Virus record (IMG/VR): IMGVR_UViG_3300045482_000114
Coordinates: 1 to 29,430 of that record
DNA: 29,430 nucleotides
Source: a virus
Reading direction: 5' to 3' (one strand)
The notes beneath the pieces are model-generated. The model was not told the DNA's origin. It saw only the letters and a program-made list of their open reading frames with translations, and did no database searches. Shown here piece by piece: positions 16,457-23,263 of this stretch. The first letter of the stretch is position 1; every line of letters begins with the position of its first letter. A program made the translations under genes and the position numbers.

Positions 16457-16852
16457 ATGGCCAACGCCATCAACTATGCCGCGACCCCGCGACGGGGCGG
16501 CGGAATCATCAGTGTGGCCAACACAGCCCGTGATGGCAGCGGGACGGGGGTGGTCACGCTCATCACGGGTGTCGCGGCGGGAACCCGGATCGAGTCGGTG
16601 CGCGTGGTCGCGGCGGGGGCGACCACGGCAGGAGTGGTGCGGCTGTTCACGCACGATGGGACGACGAGCTACCTCCTTGAGGAAATCATGATCGAGGCTG
16701 CCACGCCGTCTACGACCGTACCCGTACAGCGGCGCGAAATCATCTTCGGTGATATTCGACCGCTGACACTGCCTAACGCCTCGTGGACGCTGCGAGCGTC
16801 TACGCATAACGCGGAGACGTTCCACGTACATGTGGCGGCGGCGGACCACTAA
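16457..16852 (+). CDS. Putative virion beta protein
   Basis: A 131-residue beta-rich protein of a kind often seen beside tail fibre genes: TGVVTLITGVAAGTRIESVR, then TTAGVVRLFTHDGTTSYLLE, then ATPSTTVPVQRREI. The recurring pattern is a small jelly-roll or decoration-like fold; no catalytic motif is visible. A very strong GAGGAGGAGGAG lies right before the ATG, implying high expression like a structural protein. The stop is followed immediately by the next ATG. Local GC is lower than in the head genes. Confidence 0.6.
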   Translation: MANAINYAATPRRGGGIISVANTARDGSGTGVVTLITGVAAGTRIESVRVVAAGATTAGVVRLFTHDGTTSYLLEEIMIEAATPSTTVPVQRREIIFGDIRPLTLPNASWTLRASTHNAETFHVHVAAADH

Positions 16853-17635
16853 ATGGGACTGCTCAACGGCGCTGTAGGCAATTCACGCGGTAGCGTGTCA
16901 CGCACGACGTTGCGCTCTGTGCAACGCAGTGGACACCGGGCGGCTGCGGTTGCAACAGCAACCGGATTGCCGGACGCGGTGGACCCGTGGGCGGCGGGCC
17001 CGCACACGTGGCGCGTGTTCCGCTCGCTGCGGCAGCCTCTGGTGGGGTCCGTGTCGGATGTGCTCCGCACGCCGAGCGGCACTTATCCGGGGGGCGGTGC
17101 CTTCATCGGCGGCGTGTTGCTCCCTGATGGGCGGGTCTTCTGTGTGCCGAGCAACTCGACCACCGCGCGCATCTACGATCCGGTCAACGATGTGCTAACC
17201 ACCCCGAGCGGCACCTATCCGGGGAGCAATGCCTTTTTCGGCGGTGTCCTGTTGCCGGACGGGCGGGTGTTCTGTGTGCCGACCTCCGGTGCCGCGCGCA
17301 TCTATGATCCCATCGCGGACGTGCTCACGACGACAGTCAGCGGGTTTCCGGGCGGTGATGGGCTGGTGTTCGGCGTTCTGCTGCCCGACGGGCGGGTGTT
17401 CTGCGTGCCGAGCAAGTCGACCACCGCGCGCATCTACGATCCGGTCACGGACACACTCACCACGCCGAGCGGCACCTATCCGGGGAGCAATGCCTATCGC
17501 GGCGGCGTTCTGCTGCCCGACGGGCGGGTGTTCTGCGTGCCGAGCACCTCGACGACGGCGCGGGTCTACGGCGACGCGCTGCCGCGCCCGCTGCCTCCGG
17601 CGCGGGTCCTCAGCCCCTACGACAACAAACTCTGA
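16853..17635 (+). CDS. Four-repeat propeller-like protein, putative fibre or adhesin
   Basis: A 260-residue protein built from four near-identical repeats of about 43-44 residues (69-112, 113-155, 156-199, 200-240). Each has the order 'TTPSGTYPG', 'GGVLLPDGRVFCVPS' and 'TTARIYDPV'. This strand layout resembles Kelch or related beta-propeller blades; four blades would be a small propeller unless it assembles as an oligomer. The N-terminal 60 residues are basic and unlike the repeats. Location in the late block suggests a tail fibre or surface-binding protein. The ATG follows the previous stop with no gap. Confidence 0.65.
   Translation: MGLLNGAVGNSRGSVSRTTLRSVQRSGHRAAAVATATGLPDAVDPWAAGPHTWRVFRSLRQPLVGSVSDVLRTPSGTYPGGGAFIGGVLLPDGRVFCVPSNSTTARIYDPVNDVLTTPSGTYPGSNAFFGGVLLPDGRVFCVPTSGAARIYDPIADVLTTTVSGFPGGDGLVFGVLLPDGRVFCVPSKSTTARIYDPVTDTLTTPSGTYPGSNAYRGGVLLPDGRVFCVPSTSTTARVYGDALPRPLPPARVLSPYDNKL
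17057..17572 (+). repeat. Four tandem ~130-bp coding repeats
   Basis: The four blades of the propeller-like gene are also repeated at DNA level. Stretches such as CCGAGCGGCACCTATCCGG and GACGGGCGGGTGTTCTG recur with few changes, so the array probably arose by recent duplication and could gain or lose units by recombination. Unit 3 differs most in its first third (SGFPGGDGLVF). Confidence 0.8.
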
Positions 17636-18774
17636 TGCGCGGCACCGTCTCGGGGCTCGATACCACCCTCCACCTCACCCTGCCGGGCGACGGGCTGGCG
17701 GATTATCCGGAAGGTGTGGCGCTCGGCGTCCTCGCGGGGGGGGGGGCGGTGCTGGCCGCCACCGTGACGTGTACGGTGAGTGCCTCCGGGGGGCTGACCA
17801 CCGGCATCACGCTGGCCGGGGGGGGCAGCCTCGGCGTGAGTAGCGCGGCGGCCCTCAGTACCGCGACTGAGATGGCGGCGGCCGCCGTCCTCGCCGTCAC
17901 CGCAACGGCGGGCCTGACAACCGACATCCGTCTCGCGGGTCAGGCAGCCCTTGGGATGGGCGTGGCGGCGGCGCTCAGCACCGGCATACACCTCGCTGGC
18001 CAGGTGAGCCTAGGTGTGGCCACCGCGGCGGCGCTGACGACCGATGTGCGGCTAGCCGCGGCCGCCGCTCTGACCCTCACCACGGCGGGCGCCCTCGACG
18101 CCCCGGCGGCCCTGGCGGGTACGGCCCACGCGACCATCTCGGCGGCGGGCGTGCTCACGACCGGGGTCACGATGGCGGGCAGCGCGTCCCTGGCCGTGAG
18201 CGCGGCGGCGGCACTCGGCACGGCGATTGAGGTGGCGAGCGCGGCCCCGCTCACGCTCTCCGCCACCGGGGCACTGACTACAGGGATCCATCTAGCGAGC
18301 GCCGCGACCCTGTCGGTGAGCGCGGCCGCGGCGCTGGCGACCGACCTTCGGATGGCGGGAGCGGCGACCCTCGCGGCGTCCTCGGCCGCCGCCATGACCA
18401 CCGCCATTCGTCTGGCGGGGCAGGCATCGCTGGCGGTGCACGGTGCCGGCGCCCTCGGGACCGCGATCACGTTGGCAGGTCAGGCCACCGCGACGGCGGC
18501 CACGGCCGGGGCGGTCGCCACCGAGATCCGCCTCGCGGGTCAGGCGGCCCTGGCCGTGGCCGCCGTCGCGGTCCTGGGAACCGACATCCGCCTGGCCGGT
18601 AGCGCCACGGGTACGATCATGGCCAGCGGCACCCTGGAGATCGTCACGACCATCCTCCGGTGGCGACTGACCGACGTCTCGGCCCCCGCGTTCTCCTTTG
18701 CCGATGCCAGTGTCCCCGCGCATGTCGTCACCGACACTTCGGTCCCTGCGTTCTCGCTTCGGAGGGTGCCATGA
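17635..18774 (+). CDS. Fibre-like protein of fifteen exact 20-residue repeats
   Basis: A 379-residue protein. Residues 41-340 are fifteen consecutive 20-residue units without a single insertion or deletion: L, M or V at every residue 20n from 60 to 320, nearly always followed by A-G or A-S, then an A-L-x-V-type strand, a small-residue turn (AAAL) and a T-T-x-I strand. It is mostly Ala, Thr, Gly, Leu and Ser. This predicts a regular beta-solenoid or beta-fibre shaft. Residues 345-375 hold a different short repeat (SAPAFSF, SVPAHVV, SVPAFSL). The N-terminal 40 residues probably attach it. The ATG overlaps the previous stop (TGATG). A tail-fibre shaft role is inferred. Confidence 0.7.
   Translation: MRGTVSGLDTTLHLTLPGDGLADYPEGVALGVLAGGGAVLAATVTCTVSASGGLTTGITLAGGGSLGVSSAAALSTATEMAAAAVLAVTATAGLTTDIRLAGQAALGMGVAAALSTGIHLAGQVSLGVATAAALTTDVRLAAAAALTLTTAGALDAPAALAGTAHATISAAGVLTTGVTMAGSASLAVSAAAALGTAIEVASAAPLTLSATGALTTGIHLASAATLSVSAAAALATDLRMAGAATLAASSAAAMTTAIRLAGQASLAVHGAGALGTAITLAGQATATAATAGAVATEIRLAGQAALAVAAVAVLGTDIRLAGSATGTIMASGTLEIVTTILRWRLTDVSAPAFSFADASVPAHVVTDTSVPAFSLRRVP
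17755..18654 (+). repeat. 60-bp periodic coding repeat array, 15 units
   Basis: The 20-residue units produce an uninterrupted 60-bp period across 900 bases. Some units share long DNA identity (for example CGCCTCGCGGGTCAGGCGGC near 18529, and a similar stretch near 17932), while others have diverged at the DNA level but keep the protein pattern. This argues for old repeats held by selection plus some recent exchange. Confidence 0.8.
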
Positions 18775-19133
18775 GCACACCGCGCCGGCTCAACTGCTAC
18801 GCCGATTTCCATTTCACGACCGATATCCGGATCTCCTCCGCCACGGACGGCACCCTCGTCACGCCCGCTGCGGGGGCGGTGACCGACGTCCGGCTCCGTC
18901 TCAGCGCCACCGAGCACGGCGCTGCGCTGCACGCGGCTGTCGGCAACCTGCTCGCGACGGAGTACGCGGGCAAGCCCGGCCGGTTTACGGTGCGCGTGGA
19001 CCAGGCGCACCTCCTCGCCCACGTCTGGCCGCTGGGCAAGGGCACGCCCGTCTGGGCAGTCTGGAGCAAGGCGGGCGACTTCGACCGCATCAGCACCCCG
19101 TACCTCGTCTGGGACGGGGAACGGATACCCTAA
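18771..19133 (+). CDS. Hypothetical virion-associated protein
   Basis: A 120-residue alpha-beta protein (YADFHFTTDIRISS, then GAVTDVRLRLSATEHGAALH, FTVRVDQAHLLAHVWPLGKG). No family recognised. The ATG overlaps the repeat-protein stop (ATGA), tying it to the fibre block; it may be a fibre assembly or attachment protein. Confidence 0.55.
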   Translation: MSTPRRLNCYADFHFTTDIRISSATDGTLVTPAAGAVTDVRLRLSATEHGAALHAAVGNLLATEYAGKPGRFTVRVDQAHLLAHVWPLGKGTPVWAVWSKAGDFDRISTPYLVWDGERIP

Positions 19134-19157
19134 CAACGCAGAGTGGGAGGCACACCG

Positions 19158-19550
19158 ATGACACGCACACTGGAGCAGTACACCCCTCAGGCGCTGGCGG
19201 ACGAGGCCGCGCGCCTGCATCAGACCTACGGCGCCGAGGGCGGACTCCGGGAATACCGCGCCTTGGTGGCGGGCCTCCGCCAGGAGTGCTTCAATCGCCG
19301 CGCGCGCGACATGGACCCCGACGGGCTCCTCCGCGACTGGGCTGCCGAGATGACGGCGCGGCATGGTCCGCACGTCCACGTACACGGCATCACGTACACG
19401 TGGCCCGCCGCGCTGGGTGTCGCTCGGTACGGGGAGGATCCGGAGCACTGGCCGGACGCGTTCGCGGCCGCGGATGTCCACCGCGCCAAGCGGTGGCTGT
19501 ATCAGGGCGTGGTGCCCGAGGGTGTCACCTACATCACCGTGGAGGGCTAG
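19158..19550 (+). CDS. Hypothetical protein
   Basis: A 130-residue acidic, mainly helical protein starting MTRTLEQYTPQALADEAARL, with a short His-rich strand (HGPHVHVHGITYTW) in the middle. No family is recognised. ATG 19158 is preferred because GGGAGG lies 9 bases upstream; the in-frame GTG at 19143 lacks a site. It lies between two adhesion-block genes. Confidence 0.55.
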   Translation: MTRTLEQYTPQALADEAARLHQTYGAEGGLREYRALVAGLRQECFNRRARDMDPDGLLRDWAAEMTARHGPHVHVHGITYTWPAALGVARYGEDPEHWPDAFAAADVHRAKRWLYQGVVPEGVTYITVEG

Positions 19551-19553
19551 ACC

Positions 19554-19964
19554 ATGAGCGCGATGACCGACTATCTCGAGGGGGAATTGCGGAAGCACCT
19601 GTTCCGCACCGGCTCCTACACCAAGCCGGCGCAGCTGCACGTCCGACTGTATACCGCAGCGCCCGGCGAGGCTGGCGGGGGCACGGAAGTCAGCGGCGGC
19701 TCCTATGCCCCCGTGCAGCGCGACCCGCTGGACGCCAACTGGACCGCGGCCAGCGCCACCGACGGCCTGACCGATAACGCCGCCGCGCTGACGTTCCCCG
19801 CGCCCACGGCTAACTGGGGCGTGGTGACCCACTTTGCCATCGCGGACGCCGCGACGGCGGGCAACATGCTGATCTACGGGGCGCTGGCCCAGGCGAAAAC
19901 CGTGAACAACGGAGACGCGGCGCCCAGTTTCCCCGCTGGCTCGCTGGACATCACGTTCGCCTGA
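19554..19964 (+). CDS. Phage tail-fibre-associated protein
   Basis: A 136-residue protein with the plan of a common phage family near tail fibres: N-terminal helix (TDYLEGELRKHLF), then QLHVRLYTAAPGEAGGGTEV, GGSYAPVQRD, ALTFPAPTANWGVVTHFAI and PSFPAGSLDITF. These 'LYTAAP...GGTEVSGGSYA...FPAGSL' segments recur in many phages and are usually annotated as tail fibre or minor structural proteins. The ATG at 19554 follows the previous stop closely; ATG 19563 is an alternative start. Confidence 0.7.
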   Translation: MSAMTDYLEGELRKHLFRTGSYTKPAQLHVRLYTAAPGEAGGGTEVSGGSYAPVQRDPLDANWTAASATDGLTDNAAALTFPAPTANWGVVTHFAIADAATAGNMLIYGALAQAKTVNNGDAAPSFPAGSLDITFA

Positions 19965-19966
19965 CG

Positions 19967-20167
19967 ATGGCCCGCTGGCGCGTGGTGGTCGAGCTGTCGG
20001 AGGAATACCCGGACGCGGGGCACGCCCTGCAGTCTGCCCTCCGGCAGTTCGGCGCCCGCGTCGTGCGGGTGGTCTCGCGCGTGAGCGACGAGATCGGGAT
20101 CGAAGAGCGTCAGGGCCGGCGGCGGGGGCGCCGGCCGTTGTTCCTGGACGAGGAGGATGCCACGTGA
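19967..20167 (+). CDS. Small hypothetical protein
   Basis: A 66-residue protein with an alpha-beta start (ARWRVVVELSEEYPDAGHAL), a strand (GARVVRVVSRVSD) and a basic-then-acidic tail (GRRRGRRPLFLDEEDAT). No family recognised. It starts two bases after the previous stop and overlaps the next start (GTGA). Confidence 0.5.
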   Translation: MARWRVVVELSEEYPDAGHALQSALRQFGARVVRVVSRVSDEIGIEERQGRRRGRRPLFLDEEDAT

Positions 20168-20760
20168 AATCATTCGCCTACGGCGCGATCGCGCTGGTGA
20201 TCTGGACCGCGGTGGTGTTCGGGATCGGGCGGGCCACGGTGCCCGACCGCTCCCCGGAAGTGCGGCAGTGGCGCGAGCGCGCGGCCGCGGTGGTGGACAG
20301 TGCGCGACAGACGGCCGCCGCCCGCGAGGCGGAGGCCGCACGCCGGGAGGCCGCGATGAGGGCGCGGGCGGACAGCGCCGAGGCGCGGCTGGCCGCAGCC
20401 CGCCGGCGCTCCGCTCAGCAGGCCGCCGAGACGGCAGCGCTCGAGCAGCAACTCGCCGTGGTGGCCACCCTGGCCGACACGGCACGGGTACGGGGGGAGA
20501 TCATCGCGAGCCAGCGGGTGGAACTCCGCGACCTCCGCGCCAGCCTGGCCGACGCCCAGGAGGCGATGCGCGACCTGCGGATGGACCTCACGATCGCCCA
20601 CGAGGACCGGCGCGCACTGGCCGAGGAGACAGAGCGCCTCACCCGGCTGCTGCAGGAAGGGGTCGAGGTCACGCGGCCGAGCCCGGGATCAGGGCGCACC
20701 CTGCGCACCCTGGCGCTCGGCATCGGCCTCGGCGTGGTGGGCTGGGAGATCGTGCGGTAG
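20164..20760 (+). CDS. Membrane-anchored coiled-coil protein, spanin-like
   Basis: A 198-residue protein with an N-terminal membrane anchor (residues 5-23, AYGAIALVIWTAVVFGIG), a long charged coiled coil (about residues 33-160, Ala/Arg/Glu-rich), and a second hydrophobic stretch near the C terminus (TLALGIGLGVVGW). A single anchor plus periplasmic coiled coil is the plan of Rz-type inner spanins, though the C-terminal hydrophobic segment is unusual. It is the last late gene, with its TAG inside a bidirectional hairpin. A spanin role is inferred from topology only. Confidence 0.55.
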   Translation: MKSFAYGAIALVIWTAVVFGIGRATVPDRSPEVRQWRERAAAVVDSARQTAAAREAEAARREAAMRARADSAEARLAAARRRSAQQAAETAALEQQLAVVATLADTARVRGEIIASQRVELRDLRASLADAQEAMRDLRMDLTIAHEDRRALAEETERLTRLLQEGVEVTRPSPGSGRTLRTLALGIGLGVVGWEIVR

Positions 20761-20774
20761 CACGGTGCTACCGC
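20754..20774. terminator. Bidirectional terminator hairpin between convergent genes
   Basis: GCGGTAGCA (20754-20762) and TGCTACCGC (20766-20774) form a perfect 9-bp stem with a CGG loop. The palindrome contains the TAG stop of the + strand gene and the TAG stop of the - strand HTH gene, and lies exactly between the late operon and the - strand cassette. There is no T tract on either side, so it may block collision or protect mRNA ends more than act as a classical intrinsic terminator. Confidence 0.72.
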
Positions 20775-20950
20775 GGCGCGGCCTCGCGCCGGAGCGCCTC
20801 GACCTGCAGCCGCGTGCGGCGGGTGACGGGCTGCTCCCCCGCCTCCATCCGCGAGACGCTGGCCTGCGTGATCCCGAGCGCGTCGGCCAGCTCCGCCTGC
20901 GAGAGACCGAGCGTGTCGCGGGTGGCGCGGAGCCAGGCGGCGTCAGTCAC
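20768..20950 (-). CDS. Xre-family helix-turn-helix protein
   Basis: A 60-residue DNA-binding protein that is essentially one Cro/CI-type HTH: LGLSQAELADALGITQASVS followed by RMEAGEQPVTRRTRLQVEAL. It would bind DNA as a dimer. It is the last gene of a four-gene - strand operon and overlaps the gene before it by 8 bases. It may autoregulate the cassette, in the way of antitoxin-like regulators, or act on phage promoters. Start is GTG. Confidence 0.82.
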   Translation of the reverse strand: MTDAAWLRATRDTLGLSQAELADALGITQASVSRMEAGEQPVTRRTRLQVEALRREAAPR

Positions 20951-21128
20951 GGCTGGCTCGGATCAGCGCCTGGAGCGCGGTGCGCGCCTCCTGGAATCCG
21001 CCCGAGCCGAGACGCACCGGCTCCTCGTCGGGCCGCTCCAGGGTGTACGCCTCGTCGTCGCACCAGACCACGGCCCGGGGCCACTGGCCCGAGGCCACGC
21101 GGGAGAGGTAGCCCTCGACCTGCCTCAC
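20943..21128 (-). CDS. Small hypothetical partner of the HTH gene
   Basis: A 61-residue protein (MRQVEGYLSRVASGQWPRAV, then a strand and DEEPVRLGSG, then helix EARTALQALIRA). No family recognised, and it lacks the features of RelE/HigB-type toxins. GTG start with GGAGG upstream; it overlaps both neighbours (GTGA and 8 bases). Confidence 0.5.
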   Translation of the reverse strand: MRQVEGYLSRVASGQWPRAVVWCDDEAYTLERPDEEPVRLGSGGFQEARTALQALIRASRD

Positions 21129-21637
21129 ACCACACCTCCACGACGATCGGGATCACTGAGTTCGGCGGGCGGTTGAACCTCGTGGGCCACCCGGGAGGTC
21201 AACCCTCTCAGCGCCCGGCCGTATTCCGCCGCATTCTGGCACCAGGCGAGCGTGCCCGCCCAGCGGGGATCGTCCGCTGGGGGCAGCGGCCAGTGAAACA
21301 CGACCGCCTGCCAGGGCGAGTTGTGTTCGTCGGGTGTCGGTTCGAGTGCGTCGGCTGGCCAGCCGTGTGTAACCGTCGGGGTCACCGCCAGCGGGTCGGT
21401 CCAGCGGTCCGGCCCTACACGGACGTGCAGGTGCAGGGACACGCCGTCGCTCAGCCCCGGCTCGGCGCGCCGAGCGACCCGCCGCTCCCCCAGTCCCCAG
21501 ACCGCCCGCTGGCGGTGACAGTATTCCTCGAACGCCTCCCGCACGACAGCGGCCAGCGCCCCCGGGTCGGGAGCGCTGGTGAACTCGACCGCGGCGTCCA
21601 CGGTGTTGCTGAGTCGCAGATGCAGGTGGCGGCTCAC
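21125..21637 (-). CDS. Hypothetical protein of the - strand cassette
   Basis: A 170-residue protein with an alternating beta pattern at the start (RHLHLRLSNTVDAAVEF), a helix (GALAAVVREAFEEYCHRQRA), further strands (GVSLHLHVRVGPDRW), and a Trp-rich region (WQAVVFHWPLPPADDPRW). No family recognised. GTG 21637 is chosen because it overlaps the upstream stop (GTGA) and begins the structured part; a longer reading upstream runs into the neighbouring gene. Confidence 0.5.
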   Translation of the reverse strand: MSRHLHLRLSNTVDAAVEFTSAPDPGALAAVVREAFEEYCHRQRAVWGLGERRVARRAEPGLSDGVSLHLHVRVGPDRWTDPLAVTPTVTHGWPADALEPTPDEHNSPWQAVVFHWPLPPADDPRWAGTLAWCQNAAEYGRALRGLTSRVAHEVQPPAELSDPDRRGGVV

Positions 21638-22062
21638 CGGGTCTCCGGTGCGGTCAGGAGAACGTGCCCACGCGGCGACCACTCCACCGTCCACCCCGCC
21701 GCCTCGGCCTCGGCCACCAGCGCCGGGCTCTCACGGCGGGCGGACAGCACCGTGATCTGGCGGCTGCTCAGGTCGGCGCGGGTCTCGACCCCGCCCCGGA
21801 GCAGGATCCGGCCGGCCTCGCGCTGCGCGCCCACACTCAGGGCCTCGAGGGCCGCGATCAGCGCCGCCACGTTGGCGAGGTCGTCGGCGGAGTGAGTCTG
21901 TGGGGTTGCCTCAGCCACGATCCGCCGGAACGGGGTCAGGGGGGCCGCTGCGCAGGCGGCGTGCTGGGCCGGCTGGCCGCGGGTCCATTCGATCGGGGCA
22001 CCGACGGGGATTGGCTGCTGGCAGGCCGGGCAGATACTGGCGAAACGGGCGGTGATCGTCAC
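21634..22062 (-). CDS. Zinc-ribbon protein heading the - strand cassette
   Basis: A 142-residue protein. The N-terminal 40 residues form a zinc ribbon (FASICPACQQPIPVGAPIEW, then H and C in QHAACAAA) of a type often attached to phage and plasmid proteins that handle nucleic acid. The rest is helical (ANVAALIAALEALSVGAQRE) and ends with a small alpha-beta unit (EAEAAGWTVEWSPRGHVLLT). GTG 22062 is chosen because AGGAG lies 7 bases upstream and the likely promoter lies between it and the longer ORF start at 22188. Function unknown. Confidence 0.55.
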   Translation of the reverse strand: MTITARFASICPACQQPIPVGAPIEWTRGQPAQHAACAAAPLTPFRRIVAEATPQTHSADDLANVAALIAALEALSVGAQREAGRILLRGGVETRADLSSRQITVLSARRESPALVAEAEAAGWTVEWSPRGHVLLTAPETR

Positions 22063-22141
22063 GGGGGGCTCCTGGGTTCCTCCCGGTCTCAGGCCGGGCG
22101 TCCTGGCGGCTGGATCGGCAGCCGCTCCGATTACTCCCACC

Positions 22142-22170
22142 AATATATATACGTGGTGTATGTCGCGCAA
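22142..22170 (-). promoter_or_regulatory. Likely promoter of the - strand cassette
   Basis: On the - strand, TTGCGC (complement of 22165-22170) is followed after 17 bases by TATATT (complement of 22142-22147). The spacing is ideal and the -10 matches 5 of 6 positions. The site falls in an AT-rich island (22141-22163) that stands out in this GC-rich DNA, about 70 bases before the zinc-ribbon gene. A second possible -10, TACAAT, lies upstream. Confidence 0.55.
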
Positions 22171-22191
22171 GGGGTGGAATTGTAACATCTC

Positions 22192-22214
22192 AACCCGTTG
22201 CGGGGCAATGGGTT
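22192..22214. repeat. Imperfect inverted repeat between lipoprotein gene and cassette
   Basis: AACCCGTTGC and GCAATGGGTT are arms of a 10-bp stem with one mismatch (G-T wobble) and a GGG loop. It lies just downstream of the lipoprotein gene and just upstream of the cassette promoter. It could be a terminator for the lipoprotein transcript or an operator for the cassette; no T tract is seen. Confidence 0.5.
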
Positions 22215-22264
22215 AGGTAGCGTCTTGCCACACCGCCGCCCGGGGGACGAGGGGCCGGCTGGGG

Positions 22265-23149
22265 TCAGGGTTGCCGGACCCAGGGGCCACAACCACTGCT
22301 CCGGAACCCCACGTCGGTCGGCGCGATCGTCACGAGTCGCGGCTCCGGTCCGAGATCGTTCGCGATGATGTCCACCACGTTGCCACTGAACCCTCGGAGC
22401 CGCGCGAAATAACACGAGCCCCCGCTCCCGCTCGACTGCCACGTACCCGGAGTGACCTCGGCCGGGACCAGGTACACGCCAGTAGGCAGGGGGGCGGTGG
22501 GGTTCGCTCTCACGCCGCCGACCACGGCGACCCACGGCGCACACCCCGACGAACTGAACGCCAGGTCGGTCGCGGCGATCGACACGAGCCGGGGCCCACC
22601 GCCGATATCGTTGGCGATGATCTCGGCTGTGGTTCCGCCCAGGCCGCTCAACCGCGCCCAATAGCAGAACCCGTCCTGGGCCGTCAGGCTCCGGTAGAGC
22701 CCCGGCGGTACCTGGGTGCCGACCAGCCGCATCCCCGCGCCGAAACTGAACGGAGTCACGGTCACGGCGGCGTGCCCGCTCACACCCTCGCTGGTGGCCG
22801 TGACCTGGGCCTGACCGATCGCGACGCCGGTCACGGTCCCCGCCGCTGAGACTGTGGCGATCGTCGTGGGGACGGCCGACCAGGAGACCGGCCGCCCCGT
22901 CACAATCGCCCCGGCGGCGTCTCTCAGGGTCACGGTGAACTGCCCCGTCTGTTGCACCGGCACACTCAGCGTTGCCGGGCTTAGGGTCACCGTGGCGACG
23001 GGCGCCGGGGGCGGTGGTGGAGGGGGTGGGGGAGGGGGTGGCGGCGGTGGAGGCGCTGGCGGCGGCGCGGGTGGCGGGTGCGGCCCGGAGGTCTCTCCGC
23101 CGCACGCAGTCACCAGCGCCCCTACGACCAGCAGGTCTCTCAGCCGCAC
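22265..23149 (-). CDS. Poly-proline lipoprotein with Ig-like domain and twin Cys repeats
   Basis: A 294-residue surface lipoprotein. The signal ends in lipobox LVTAC (C16). Residues 25-48 are almost pure proline (16 in a row), a rigid spacer. Residues 50-132 resemble a Big_2-type Ig domain (ATVTLSPATLSVP, SWSAVPTTIATVSAAGTVTG). Two related modules follow, about 143-207 and 230-291, each with CYWARL or CYFARL, EIIAND or DIIAND, then PRLV and SSGC-x-PWV; the paired cysteines may form a disulfide. GTG start with GCGGAGG 7 bases upstream. As a - strand gene next to the repressor it could be expressed in lysogens (lysogenic conversion or exclusion). Confidence 0.72.
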   Translation of the reverse strand: MRLRDLLVVGALVTACGGETSGPHPPPAPPPAPPPPPPPPPPPPPPPPAPVATVTLSPATLSVPVQQTGQFTVTLRDAAGAIVTGRPVSWSAVPTTIATVSAAGTVTGVAIGQAQVTATSEGVSGHAAVTVTPFSFGAGMRLVGTQVPPGLYRSLTAQDGFCYWARLSGLGGTTAEIIANDIGGGPRLVSIAATDLAFSSSGCAPWVAVVGGVRANPTAPLPTGVYLVPAEVTPGTWQSSGSGGSCYFARLRGFSGNVVDIIANDLGPEPRLVTIAPTDVGFRSSGCGPWVRQP

Positions 23150-23263
23150 AGTCGGCCTCCGCGTTTGAGGATGCGTTGAGGGTCCGGCCCTACCCTGCCC
23201 TAGCGGCTGTCACCCGGCTGCGGTATACTCGCTTCTTCGGCATATCTTCGGGAGCGCTCACCC

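Noticed and set aside
17755-18654. CRISPR-like 60-bp periodicity
   Set aside because: The repeats are continuous coding units without spacers, in frame with one protein.
18540-19832. 430-residue ORF on the - strand
   Set aside because: Antisense to the fibre block; no recognisable domain and no promoter or Shine-Dalgarno.
22063-22188. Longer zinc-ribbon reading from 22188
   Set aside because: It contains the likely promoter, and the GTG at 22062 has a Shine-Dalgarno and begins the conserved part.
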